Positions 57,430-64,000 of a stretch of DNA of 64,000 bases are shown one piece after another; the stretch's first letter is position 1; the number at the start of each line of letters is the position of its first letter. The DNA comes from Pseudomonas sp. 8Z. Lineage in GTDB: Bacteria > Pseudomonadota > Gammaproteobacteria > Pseudomonadales > Pseudomonadaceae. A program made the position numbers and the translations under genes. Location: positions 898,805 through 962,804 of the forward strand of contig NZ_LR733827.1 in assembly GCF_902506535.1 (NCBI RefSeq), given 5' to 3'. Under the pieces are notes generated by a model that was not told the origin of the DNA, searched no databases, and saw only the letters and a program-made list of their open reading frames with translations.

Positions 57430-59262
57430 TCACGCGCGACTGCGGCGGCGCCACACCCACAGCGCCAGCACGCCGAACGTCAGCAACGCCGGCACCAGGG
57501 CAATGTTGATGATCTTCAGCGTTCGCCCCAGCGCCTCGATATTGGCGTTGAGCTGGTATTGCACGTCGCGCAGCTCCTTGCGGATTTCCAGCTTCTGCTG
57601 GATGAAACGCTGCAGCGTCTTCTGCTGCTCTGGCGTCAGTTCCAGGGCCTTGTTCGGATCATCGCTATGCTGCAACGCGGCTAGTTGCTGCTCGGTCTCA
57701 CTCAGGCGTGCCTGCAGGGCCTGCTCCTTGTCGCGGAAACGCTGCTCGGCGGCGCGCTGCAACTCGTCCACCACGGTGAACGGACGGCTGAAGCGACCGC
57801 GCGAACGCACGCTGATCAGCGCGTCGGAGCCGGTCAGGTTATCCAGCGCGTTGACGGTGAAGCTGCCGTTATCGGCCCAGGGTTGCGGCATGCGCTGGCC
57901 GAAGAAGTCCTGCACCTGCACCCACATGCGGTCGCTGAGGATGTCGGTGTCCGCCACGGCGATGACATTGATGTTGTCCGCCTGCTTGAGCCCGTCCTTG
58001 TGCCCCTCGATGCCATCGGGGAAGGCGCTCTTGGCCGGCCCATCGATACGCGCGGCGATGGCATAGCGCTCGCCGGTCGGCTCCAGTTCGCGGATCAGCT
58101 CTTCCGGGTTGCTGAGCATGGCAAAACGCTTGGCGTCGAAGGGCATGGCGTATTCGGAGCTCTGGATCAGCGGGGTGAAATGCGTCTTCGCCCCTTCCAC
58201 AGGTTCGAGGATGCCAGCGGTAGCGACGGTGATGTTCTCCAGCCCGGCGGTGGCGATGTCGTTCTGATCCAGCGCCTTGCGCGGCAGGTTCAACCAGGCC
58301 GCGTGGCGCACCGGGCGCTGGCCCTGACCACGGTTGACCGACATGGCGTAGGAGCCATCACCCAGCACCTTGTCCGGCACCATGCGCAGGCCCCAGGCCT
58401 TGAACAGCGGCTCGAGATCGGACGACTTGTCCACCGCCATCTCGCCCGGCATACCGCCCGTATCGGCTTCGGCATAGGGGTCGACGAACACCATCAGCTT
58501 GCCGCCACGCAGGACGAACTGATCGATGGCATAGAGCGTCTGCTGTGGCAGGTTTTTCGGGTGCACCAGCCACAGCACCGAGACCTTGTCAGGAATCTGA
58601 TCGACGTCAGGCTTGAGGTTCTCGATCTGGAACAACTGGCGCACCTGCTCCAGCACCATCCACGGCGGCGTCGGCTGCTGCGTCATCATGTCGAAGCCGC
58701 CGGTCATCGGCAGCCCGGAGAGCACCCCAACCACCGGCAGTTGCGGCTTGGACAGCGTCTGCACCAGACGGCTCAGCTCGTATTCGAGGTGCTCCTCCTG
58801 ATCCAGGGCGAAGAACGGGATCACCTGGGTGTCGTCCAGACCATTGGTGCCAGCCAGGCCGAAGTAGATCGAATCACCGCCTTGCTGCAGCGGAATGGCC
58901 TGCAGGCCGTACTGCGCCGCCTTGTCCTCGTCCTCGGAGAACGGCTCGGGGTCGATGATGTGCAGGTGGATCTTGCCATTGGACTGAGCCTGGTAGGCCT
59001 TGAGCATCTCCTCCACACGCTGCGCGTAGGTGCGCAGCGCCGGCAAGTCCTTGGCTATCTTGTCCGAGTAGAAGAAGTACAGGTTGATCGGCTCATCCAG
59101 CTCACTGAGGATCTGCCGGGTGCCGTCAGAGATGGTGTAGAGCTTCTGCTCGGTCAGATCCAGGCGCGCACCGCCCAGACCGATACCGGTCAGCAGGTTG
59201 AAGGCGATGAAGGCGACCGCGATCAGCAGCAGCCCGGCGCCGGAATAGATCAGCTTTTTCAT
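57430..59262 (-). CDS. GldG-like ABC-type auxiliary protein
   Basis: Protein of 610 residues with a membrane helix at each end (LIYSGAGLLLIAVAFIAFNLL and IALVPALLTFGVLALWVW) and a large extracytoplasmic domain of the ABC-auxiliary/GldG type between them. QVIPFFALDQEEHLEYELSRL and KLMVFVDPYAE are in this domain. A Glu/Gln-rich coiled coil (RAAEQRFRDKEQALQARLSETEQQ) precedes the second helix. It follows the permease by 12 bp. GldG acts with GldA/GldF in Bacteroidetes gliding; the role in non-gliding Pseudomonas is unknown. Confidence 0.85.
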   Translation of the reverse strand: MKKLIYSGAGLLLIAVAFIAFNLLTGIGLGGARLDLTEQKLYTISDGTRQILSELDEPINLYFFYSDKIAKDLPALRTYAQRVEEMLKAYQAQSNGKIHLHIIDPEPFSEDEDKAAQYGLQAIPLQQGGDSIYFGLAGTNGLDDTQVIPFFALDQEEHLEYELSRLVQTLSKPQLPVVGVLSGLPMTGGFDMMTQQPTPPWMVLEQVRQLFQIENLKPDVDQIPDKVSVLWLVHPKNLPQQTLYAIDQFVLRGGKLMVFVDPYAEADTGGMPGEMAVDKSSDLEPLFKAWGLRMVPDKVLGDGSYAMSVNRGQGQRPVRHAAWLNLPRKALDQNDIATAGLENITVATAGILEPVEGAKTHFTPLIQSSEYAMPFDAKRFAMLSNPEELIRELEPTGERYAIAARIDGPAKSAFPDGIEGHKDGLKQADNINVIAVADTDILSDRMWVQVQDFFGQRMPQPWADNGSFTVNALDNLTGSDALISVRSRGRFSRPFTVVDELQRAAEQRFRDKEQALQARLSETEQQLAALQHSDDPNKALELTPEQQKTLQRFIQQKLEIRKELRDVQYQLNANIEALGRTLKIINIALVPALLTFGVLALWVWRRRSRA

Positions 59263-59274
59263 GGGCGCATTCCT

Positions 59275-60009
59275 TCAGTCAGCTTTCTTCAGGTCGATGA
59301 CTACGGCGGTGGCGGTCAGCCAGGCGGCGATCAGCGAGAGGAAATACAGCAGGTCGCGCGCATCGATCACGCCCTTGCTGATGGCATCGAAGCGCACCAG
59401 AAAGCTCAGCGAGGCGACGGCGTCCACCAGCCACTGCGGCGCCCAGGCAAAGGCGTCGAGCACCATGGGAAAACCACTGACGATGAACAGGAAGCAGGCA
59501 CTGACCGCGAGGATGAAGGCGATCACCTGATTCTTGCTCAGCGCCGACATGCACGAGCCGATGGCCAGGTACGCGCCGGCCAGCAGCCAACTGCCGATGT
59601 AACCGGTGACGATGGCGCCGTTGTCCGGCTCACCCAGGTAGTTGACGGTGATGACCATGGGGAAGGTCAGCAGCAGCGCAATGCCAGCGAATACCCAGGC
59701 CGCCAGGAACTTGCCGGTGACCGCTTCAAAACGGGTGATCGGCAGGGTCATCAGCAGCTCGATGGAGCCGGACTTGCGCTCCTCCGCCCACAAGCGCATG
59801 GCGATGGCCGGCACCAGGAACAGGTACAGCCAGGGATGGAAGTTGAAGAAGGCCGACAGATTGGCCTGGCCACCCTCGAAGAAACCGCCCAGGTAGAAGG
59901 TGAACACCGCGGACAACACCAGAAAGATAACGATGAACACATAGGCCAGCGGCGTAGCGAAATAGCTCGCCAGCTCGCGCTTAAAGATCACGGGCAACTG
60001 GGTCATCAC
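59275..60009 (-). CDS. ABC-2 type transporter permease, GldF-like
   Basis: Integral membrane protein of 244 residues with about six hydrophobic segments, including VFIVIFLVLSAVFTFYL, IALLLTFPMVITVNYLG and VIAFILAVSACFLFIV. RLWAEERKSGSIELLMTLP is the conserved cytoplasmic coupling region of ABC-2 permeases. Its start overlaps the ATPase stop by 4 bp, which ties it to that subunit. Confidence 0.9.
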   Translation of the reverse strand: MMTQLPVIFKRELASYFATPLAYVFIVIFLVLSAVFTFYLGGFFEGGQANLSAFFNFHPWLYLFLVPAIAMRLWAEERKSGSIELLMTLPITRFEAVTGKFLAAWVFAGIALLLTFPMVITVNYLGEPDNGAIVTGYIGSWLLAGAYLAIGSCMSALSKNQVIAFILAVSACFLFIVSGFPMVLDAFAWAPQWLVDAVASLSFLVRFDAISKGVIDARDLLYFLSLIAAWLTATAVVIDLKKAD

Positions 60010-60926
60010 TGCTCTCCCCGGGTCAGCGTGCGGAACACTTCATCGAGGCGGCCGCGTTCCACATTGAGTTCACGCACCTTCCAGCCGCGTTCGGCAATCA
60101 ACGCATTGACCTGCGGGAAGATCACCTCACCCGGCTGCGCCAGCACGCTCAGGCTGTGCTCACGGGCGTTCTCCTCGACACCCGCAACACCCGGCAGCGC
60201 CGCCAAGGCGGCATGATCCAGCGCCTCATCGGCCACCAGCGTCACCGCCTGGTGGTAGCGCGAGCGGCTCTCCAGTTCCAGCGGCGTGCCATCGGCCAGC
60301 AAACGGCCCTGGGCGATGATCACCGCACGGGAGCACAAGGCCGTGACCTCTTCGAGGATATGGGTGGAAATAATCACGATCTTGTCGCGCGCCAGGCCCT
60401 GGATAAGCTGGCGCACCTGATGCTTCTGGTTGGGGTCGAGGCCATCGGTGGGCTCGTCGAGAATCAGCACACGCGGATCATGCAAGATCGCCTGGGCCAG
60501 ACCGACGCGACGCTTGAAGCCTTTTGACAGCGTCTCGATGCTCTGCTCCAGCACCGTTTCCAGCTCCACTTGCTCGACTGCGCTCTGCACCCGCAAGGTC
60601 TTTTCGGCGCCACGAAAGCCGCGCACCTCGGCGATGAATGCGAGGAACCCGCGCACCGTCATGTCGCCGTAGCACGGCGCGCCTTCGGGCAGATAACCAA
60701 TCTGCCGCTGAGCCTTGAGGGTCTGCGTCTGGATATCGCAACCGAGAATGCTCGCCGTACCGGAGGTCGGCGCGAGAAACCCCGTGAGCATCTTCATGGT
60801 GGTGGATTTACCGGCCCCGTTGGGGCCAAGAAAGCCCAGCACTTCCCCAGGCTGGACACTGAACGACAGATCATCGACTGCCGTGTGCTGCGCAAAACGC
60901 TTGGTCAGGTTGCTTATCTCGATCAT
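60006..60926 (-). CDS. ABC transporter ATP-binding protein, GldA-like
   Basis: Nucleotide-binding subunit of 306 residues. Walker A is GPNGAGKSTTMKMLTG (about residues 35-50), the ABC signature is TLSKGFKRRVGLAQAILHD, Walker B is RVLILDEPTDGLDP, and the switch His is in IISTHILEEV. The C-terminal ~90 residues form an extra domain like that of GldA/NosF-type ATPases. It is the first gene of the four-gene system. Confidence 0.92.
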   Translation of the reverse strand: MIEISNLTKRFAQHTAVDDLSFSVQPGEVLGFLGPNGAGKSTTMKMLTGFLAPTSGTASILGCDIQTQTLKAQRQIGYLPEGAPCYGDMTVRGFLAFIAEVRGFRGAEKTLRVQSAVEQVELETVLEQSIETLSKGFKRRVGLAQAILHDPRVLILDEPTDGLDPNQKHQVRQLIQGLARDKIVIISTHILEEVTALCSRAVIIAQGRLLADGTPLELESRSRYHQAVTLVADEALDHAALAALPGVAGVEENAREHSLSVLAQPGEVIFPQVNALIAERGWKVRELNVERGRLDEVFRTLTRGEQ

Positions 60927-61198
60927 GGCCTCTCACCGTCGCGAAGACGCCTGAGCACCGCGTAACCACCGCGAGAGCGCAGGCCGCAAGAATGTCCGGC
61001 GCAGCGAAGGAACGCACGCGGACAGGGGCATGACTTGGCATAAAGCAAAAAGTTCAAGCAAACGATTGCAACAAACAATGAATCACATATAGGTTCAGCA
61101 ACCGAACAGGTTCACGCCCATCCGCACAGCCAAAACACCTCTGTGACCTGAACTGAGCAAGGCCAAAACGCACTCGACCAAGACCGGCTTCTGTTCTT
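60927..61198. other. Intergenic region without a recognised gene
   Basis: The 272 bp between the Gld-type operon (which starts here, reading left) and the 3' end of the MFS gene contain no credible coding frame, tRNA or terminator. Base composition becomes more AT-rich from about 61030, marking the change from core DNA to the right-hand accessory cassette. Confidence 0.6.
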
Positions 61199-62422
61199 TT
61201 ATTCAGGGCGAGTGGCTGTCCTGGATTTATCCCAGAAAACGACCCAAGCAAACATTTGAAAACCCGCGATCAAAAGTCCGACAGCGGCCATGTGAGAAGC
61301 GCCGCCCATCGCATTGACCAACATAGCGCCAAGTGCTGCGCCTGACATCTGCATGAATCCCAGCATGGCGGAGGCTGCACCTGCGTGCGCACCAAATGGC
61401 GAAAGCGCCAATGCAGTACTGAGTGGATTGGCAACGCCCATCCCCATGAGGAAGACACAAAGCCCGAATGTGAATGCAGCGAGGCTTGATGGATATTGCA
61501 CGGAAGCCAACCAGATCATGCCTCCTCCAACCAACGCAAACACGATTCCAACTTGGATAATTCGAGGTGCGCCCCACCGATGCGAAAGCCATGGGGCGGC
61601 AAGACCTGTAGCAAAAACCACCGGCACGGTGGCTGCAAAAAAAAGCCCCATCTCCAACGCGCTCAATTTTATGGCACCCATCAGTACCGACGGGGCAGCA
61701 GCGAAGAAGCCATATAGCCCGCCTGTGAGACACATAACAGCCACGACTGGGCGTAGGAAGCGTGGATCAATCAGAAGGCTGCAATAGGTTCTGAGAATTG
61801 GACGAACGGCCAGAGACACACGTTGCGACGCCACATACGTCTCCCGAAGTCGGAAGGCATACCAGATCGCAAGCACGACACCGCAAGCGCTCACGGCCAG
61901 AAAGGTCATACGCCAGCCAATAATCCGTTCAGTCATGCCGCCCAGCAGAGGGGAGAACCCAGGAGCAGCGGCCATCGCAACAATGACCATGGCGAGAACC
62001 CGTGCCAGCGTTTCTCCCTCGTAAAGATCTCTGGCGATTGCGCGTGCAAGTACGGCAGCCGCGCATACGCCAGCGGCCTGTATGCCTCGTCCAATAATCA
62101 AATCGGCAGGAACGGCCGCCTGGGCGCACACAACACCACCGGCGGCGAAGATCAGCAGACCACCGATCACCAGCTTTCGACGCCCGAAGCGATCCGAAAT
62201 CGGCCCCACAACAAGTTGCCCAGCCGCAAAGACAATAAAGAAGACGCTGAGTGTCAGGCTGAGTTGCGTGTCTGATGCCCCCAAGCCTGCAGCAATCGCA
62301 GGAAACGACGGCAGGATGATGTTAGTTGACAATGCACCTATCGCGGCAAGAGCTGCCAGTAGCGCAACAACTCCACGAGCTGGGTTATCAACAGGCGAGG
62401 AAGCCAGCCGGGCTGGCTTCAT
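61199..62422 (-). CDS. MFS multidrug efflux transporter, Bcr/CflA family
   Basis: Twelve-helix proton-driven exporter of 407 residues. The motif-A region between helices 2 and 3 is VVGPISDRFGRRKLVIGGLL; VLARAIARDLYEGETLARVL and the motif-C-like AAAPGFSPLLGGM are typical of Bcr/CflA drug resistance proteins. Its start overlaps the stop of the HxlR gene (ATGA), so regulator and pump form an operon. Substrates are unknown; Bcr/CflA relatives export bicyclomycin, chloramphenicol or small peptides. Confidence 0.9.
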   Translation of the reverse strand: MKPARLASSPVDNPARGVVALLAALAAIGALSTNIILPSFPAIAAGLGASDTQLSLTLSVFFIVFAAGQLVVGPISDRFGRRKLVIGGLLIFAAGGVVCAQAAVPADLIIGRGIQAAGVCAAAVLARAIARDLYEGETLARVLAMVIVAMAAAPGFSPLLGGMTERIIGWRMTFLAVSACGVVLAIWYAFRLRETYVASQRVSLAVRPILRTYCSLLIDPRFLRPVVAVMCLTGGLYGFFAAAPSVLMGAIKLSALEMGLFFAATVPVVFATGLAAPWLSHRWGAPRIIQVGIVFALVGGGMIWLASVQYPSSLAAFTFGLCVFLMGMGVANPLSTALALSPFGAHAGAASAMLGFMQMSGAALGAMLVNAMGGASHMAAVGLLIAGFQMFAWVVFWDKSRTATRPE

Positions 62423-62856
62423 TCGGGCATTACCATACGAATTTCGCGAGTCCCGATTTCAGCACCGGTCTCCGCATCAATCGCAACGGGCTTGAGATCT
62501 TTACCGGTTTCAGCATCTAGGAATCGCATCAACTTGCCTTCGCCGCGGTGCTTCCGGCCCCAAGCAGCAATCATGAAGAGGACGGGCAAGTAGTCGCGTC
62601 CGGCTTGAGTTAGGACGTATTCCTCCCTTGGAGGACGCTCTGAATACTGACGTTTTTCAAGCAGGTTCTCCTCTGTGAGGGTCGCTAGCCGCTTAGTCAG
62701 CATGGTGGGAGCTATCCCCAGGCTCTTGCGGAACTGATCGAAGCGCGTCAAGCCAGAATTCGCATCCCTGAGAATCAGCATAGTCCAGGCATCACCAAGG
62801 AATGCCAAGCTGCGAGCAATCGGGCACGTGCTTTGAGAAGATTCTTTTGAGTTCAT
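62419..62856 (-). CDS. HxlR-family transcriptional regulator
   Basis: Winged-helix regulator of 145 residues. The N-terminal block CPIARSLAFLGDAWTMLILRD, the recognition region RKSLGIAPTMLTKRLATLTE and the wing RPPREEYVLTQAG are family hallmarks. Cys11 occupies the position used for thiol sensing of electrophiles or oxidants in YodB/HypR/QorR-type members. The ATG sits at the edge of an operator-like palindrome and has no Shine-Dalgarno, so the mRNA may be nearly leaderless. It probably represses itself, the MFS pump and the divergent SDR gene. Confidence 0.92.
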   Translation of the reverse strand: MNSKESSQSTCPIARSLAFLGDAWTMLILRDANSGLTRFDQFRKSLGIAPTMLTKRLATLTEENLLEKRQYSERPPREEYVLTQAGRDYLPVLFMIAAWGRKHRGEGKLMRFLDAETGKDLKPVAIDAETGAEIGTREIRMVMPE

Positions 62857-62890
62857 ATCGTTTTAGTATTGACTGAGTACTCAAACGATA
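62856..62890. promoter_or_regulatory. Operator-like palindrome for the HxlR regulator
   Basis: TATCGTTTTAGTA and TACTCAAACGATA are 13-bp arms with one mismatch, separated by 9 bp. The site covers the HxlR start-codon edge and contains TTGACT, a good -35 for the rightward SDR gene. HxlR proteins bind such dyads as dimers, so this is the likely control point of both transcription units. Confidence 0.75.
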
Positions 62891-62944
62891 CTAACGTGTG
62901 ATCACCGTGCCGTCCAGTATGAGATCGCTCGAAAGGAATGCTGC

Positions 62945-63013
62945 ATGGTGAGTCTCGAGCCATTCCGAACCAATCAGCAACCAAAGCGTGCTCGACTCTA
63001 CGACTTGGCTTGA
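62945..63013 (+). CDS. Possible 22-residue leader peptide upstream of the SDR gene
   Basis: An ATG with AAGGA 7 bp upstream opens a 22-codon frame (MVSLEPFRTNQQPKRARLYD...) that ends 51 bp before the SDR start. It is too short for coding statistics, and no residue run suggests attenuation. It may be a chance frame; it is listed because the ribosome-binding site is good. Confidence 0.2.
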   Translation: MVSLEPFRTNQQPKRARLYDLA

Positions 63014-63064
63014 TCGCATAGCGCTCAGAAATCTATCTAGATCCATTCTTAGGAAAGCTTACAA

Positions 63065-63868
63065 ATGAAAAAAACAGTTTTGATCACTGGTGCGTCCTCA
63101 GGCTTCGGCCTGTTGCTGGCCAACAGCCTTCACAAGCAAGGCTTTGATGTCATCGGTACCAGCCGCGAACCTGAAAAGTACGCTGGCAAAGTTCCTTTCA
63201 AACTGCTTCGCCTGGACATCAGCGACGACAAATCTATCAGCGCCTTCGCTGATGAGCTGTTCCGCAACATCAAGCAATTGGATGTATTGGTAAACAATGC
63301 TGGCTACATGGTGACGGGGCTGGCAGAAGAAACGCCCGTCGAGCTGGGAAGGCAGCAGTTTGAAACTAATTTCTGGGGTACGGTCAAGGTAACGAATGCC
63401 TTGCTGCCACGACTGCGCGCGCAGAAGCGTGGCCAGATCATTACTGTCAGTTCAATCGTGGGGCTAATTGGCCCGCCAAATCTCTCGTACTACACAGCGT
63501 CCAAGCACGCAGTCCAGGGTTACTTCAAGTCTCTGCGCTTTGAGCTGGATCAGTTCAACATTCAGGTCAGCATGGTTGAGCCCGTGTGGTTCAAGACCAA
63601 TCTGGCTCACAACGCCGTATCACAATCAAACGGCCGTATTGCTGATTATGACGCCTACCGCAAGCAAGCTAACGCTGCTACGCAAAAAGGTATTGATGGG
63701 GCCGAGGCACCTGATGCGGTAGTTAACACTATCACTAAGCTCATCGCGACCAAGAAGCCAAAATTCAGTAATCCGGTTGGAAAGATGACTGGGATGATCC
63801 TCTTCTTACAGAATTATGCGCCCAAGATATTTGAGGGCTCCATCCTCAAAAGCGTGAAGACTGTTTAA
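63065..63868 (+). CDS. Short-chain dehydrogenase/reductase
   Basis: Classical SDR oxidoreductase of 267 residues. The nucleotide loop TGASSGFG is at residues 8-15, NNAG at 77-80, the catalytic Ser130 in TVSSIVG, and Tyr143/Lys147 in YTASK. TSREPEKYAG follows the second strand and suggests NADP(H) preference (Ser-Arg after the strand). The substrate is unknown. An AGGAAAG ribosome-binding site precedes the start. It is divergent from the HxlR regulator and 42 bp upstream of a YciI-like gene, so it may reduce a reactive carbonyl sensed by HxlR. Confidence 0.92.
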   Translation: MKKTVLITGASSGFGLLLANSLHKQGFDVIGTSREPEKYAGKVPFKLLRLDISDDKSISAFADELFRNIKQLDVLVNNAGYMVTGLAEETPVELGRQQFETNFWGTVKVTNALLPRLRAQKRGQIITVSSIVGLIGPPNLSYYTASKHAVQGYFKSLRFELDQFNIQVSMVEPVWFKTNLAHNAVSQSNGRIADYDAYRKQANAATQKGIDGAEAPDAVVNTITKLIATKKPKFSNPVGKMTGMILFLQNYAPKIFEGSILKSVKTV

Positions 63869-63910
63869 GTGCCACAACGATCGAATACGCGATTTAGATA
63901 AGGAGCCATC

Positions 63911-64000
63911 ATGAAATACTACCTGTGCAAATTTGTCCCTCCGCGACCCAACTTTCTAGGCACTATGTCTGTCGATGAAAAAGCATTGATGGAACAACAT
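63911..64000 (+). CDS. YciI-like protein, N-terminal part (cut by window end)
   Basis: Thirty codons are visible, beginning MKYYLCKFVPPRPNFLGTMS. The opening strand and the MSVDEKALMEQH segment resemble YCII-related proteins, small alpha/beta proteins of uncertain enzymatic role. AAGGAGCC lies 5 bp upstream of the ATG, and the gene follows the SDR by 42 bp, so the two are probably one operon. The rest lies outside the window. Confidence 0.65.
   Translation, partial: MKYYLCKFVPPRPNFLGTMSVDEKALMEQH

Noticed and set aside
57685..60216. Plus-strand open frame of 843 codons
   Set aside because: It runs antisense through the GldG-like, permease and ATPase genes; the residue pattern (His/Gln/Arg-rich) is that of a reversed coding strand.

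Overview
The window is chromosomal DNA of a gamma-proteobacterial Pseudomonas. Gene order from mutS-fdxA-rsmZ-rpoS-nlpD through ispD-ftsB-eno-kdsA-pyrG-tilS-accA-dnaE-lpx-bamA-dxr-tsf-rpsB-map-glnD-dapC-dapD closely follows the known Pseudomonas aeruginosa order. Protein details and the Pseudomonas-type REP repeats fit the P. mendocina/pseudoalcaligenes (Ectopseudomonas) branch better than P. aeruginosa itself; that placement is inference. Base composition is GC-rich except at the right end.

Layout. (1) 1-211: tail of a tyrosine integrase, probably the edge of an integrated element lying left of the window and abutting mutS. (2) 279-9.7 kb: mismatch repair and stationary-phase block: mutS, fdxA, the Gac/Rsm regulatory RNA rsmZ with a recognisable GacA box, rpoS, nlpD, a DUF368 membrane protein, pcm, surE, truD, ispF, the genes from rpoS to ispF all on the minus strand. 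(3) 9.8-13.3 kb: glutathione-dependent formaldehyde detoxification (fghA, adhC) with a divergent LysR regulator, then a small HPF/RaiA-like protein. (4) 13.3-21.3 kb: ispD, ftsB, eno, kdsA, pyrG, tilS, accA. (5) 21.4-37.5 kb: dnaE, rnhB and the lipid A / outer-membrane biogenesis / isoprenoid / cell-wall carrier supercluster (lpxB, lpxA, fabZ, lpxD, skp, bamA, rseP, dxr, cdsA, uppS), closing with frr and pyrH. (6) 37.6-43.2 kb: tsf, rpsB, divergent map and glnD. (7) 43.2-55.5 kb: a PctA-like amino-acid chemoreceptor, dapC, a Na+/H+ antiporter, an ArsC-like protein, dapD, the csdA-csdE-tcdA sulfur/tRNA group, dapE, rlmA and an unknown protein. Three lysine/DAP genes (dapC, dapD, dapE) lie within 9 kb. 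(8) 55.5-60.9 kb: tandem repeats, a cold-shock protein, and a four-gene Gld-type ABC system. (9) 61.2-64.0 kb: a less GC-rich accessory cassette (Bcr/CflA MFS pump, HxlR regulator, divergent SDR and a YciI-like protein cut by the window end) with a clear operator palindrome.

Most of the window is ordinary core genome. The unusual content is intergenic: rsmZ and its upstream activating sequence, a ~246-bp structured element with short terminal inverted repeats between eno and its terminator, ~115-bp tandem repeats before the cold-shock gene, several REP-type palindromes (one overlaps the fghA stop codon), and the HxlR operator. No CRISPR array, tRNA, rRNA or complete insertion sequence was seen. 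I found no convincing wholly new multi-gene system; the best candidates for undescribed biology are the structured element downstream of eno and the Gld-like ABC operon.
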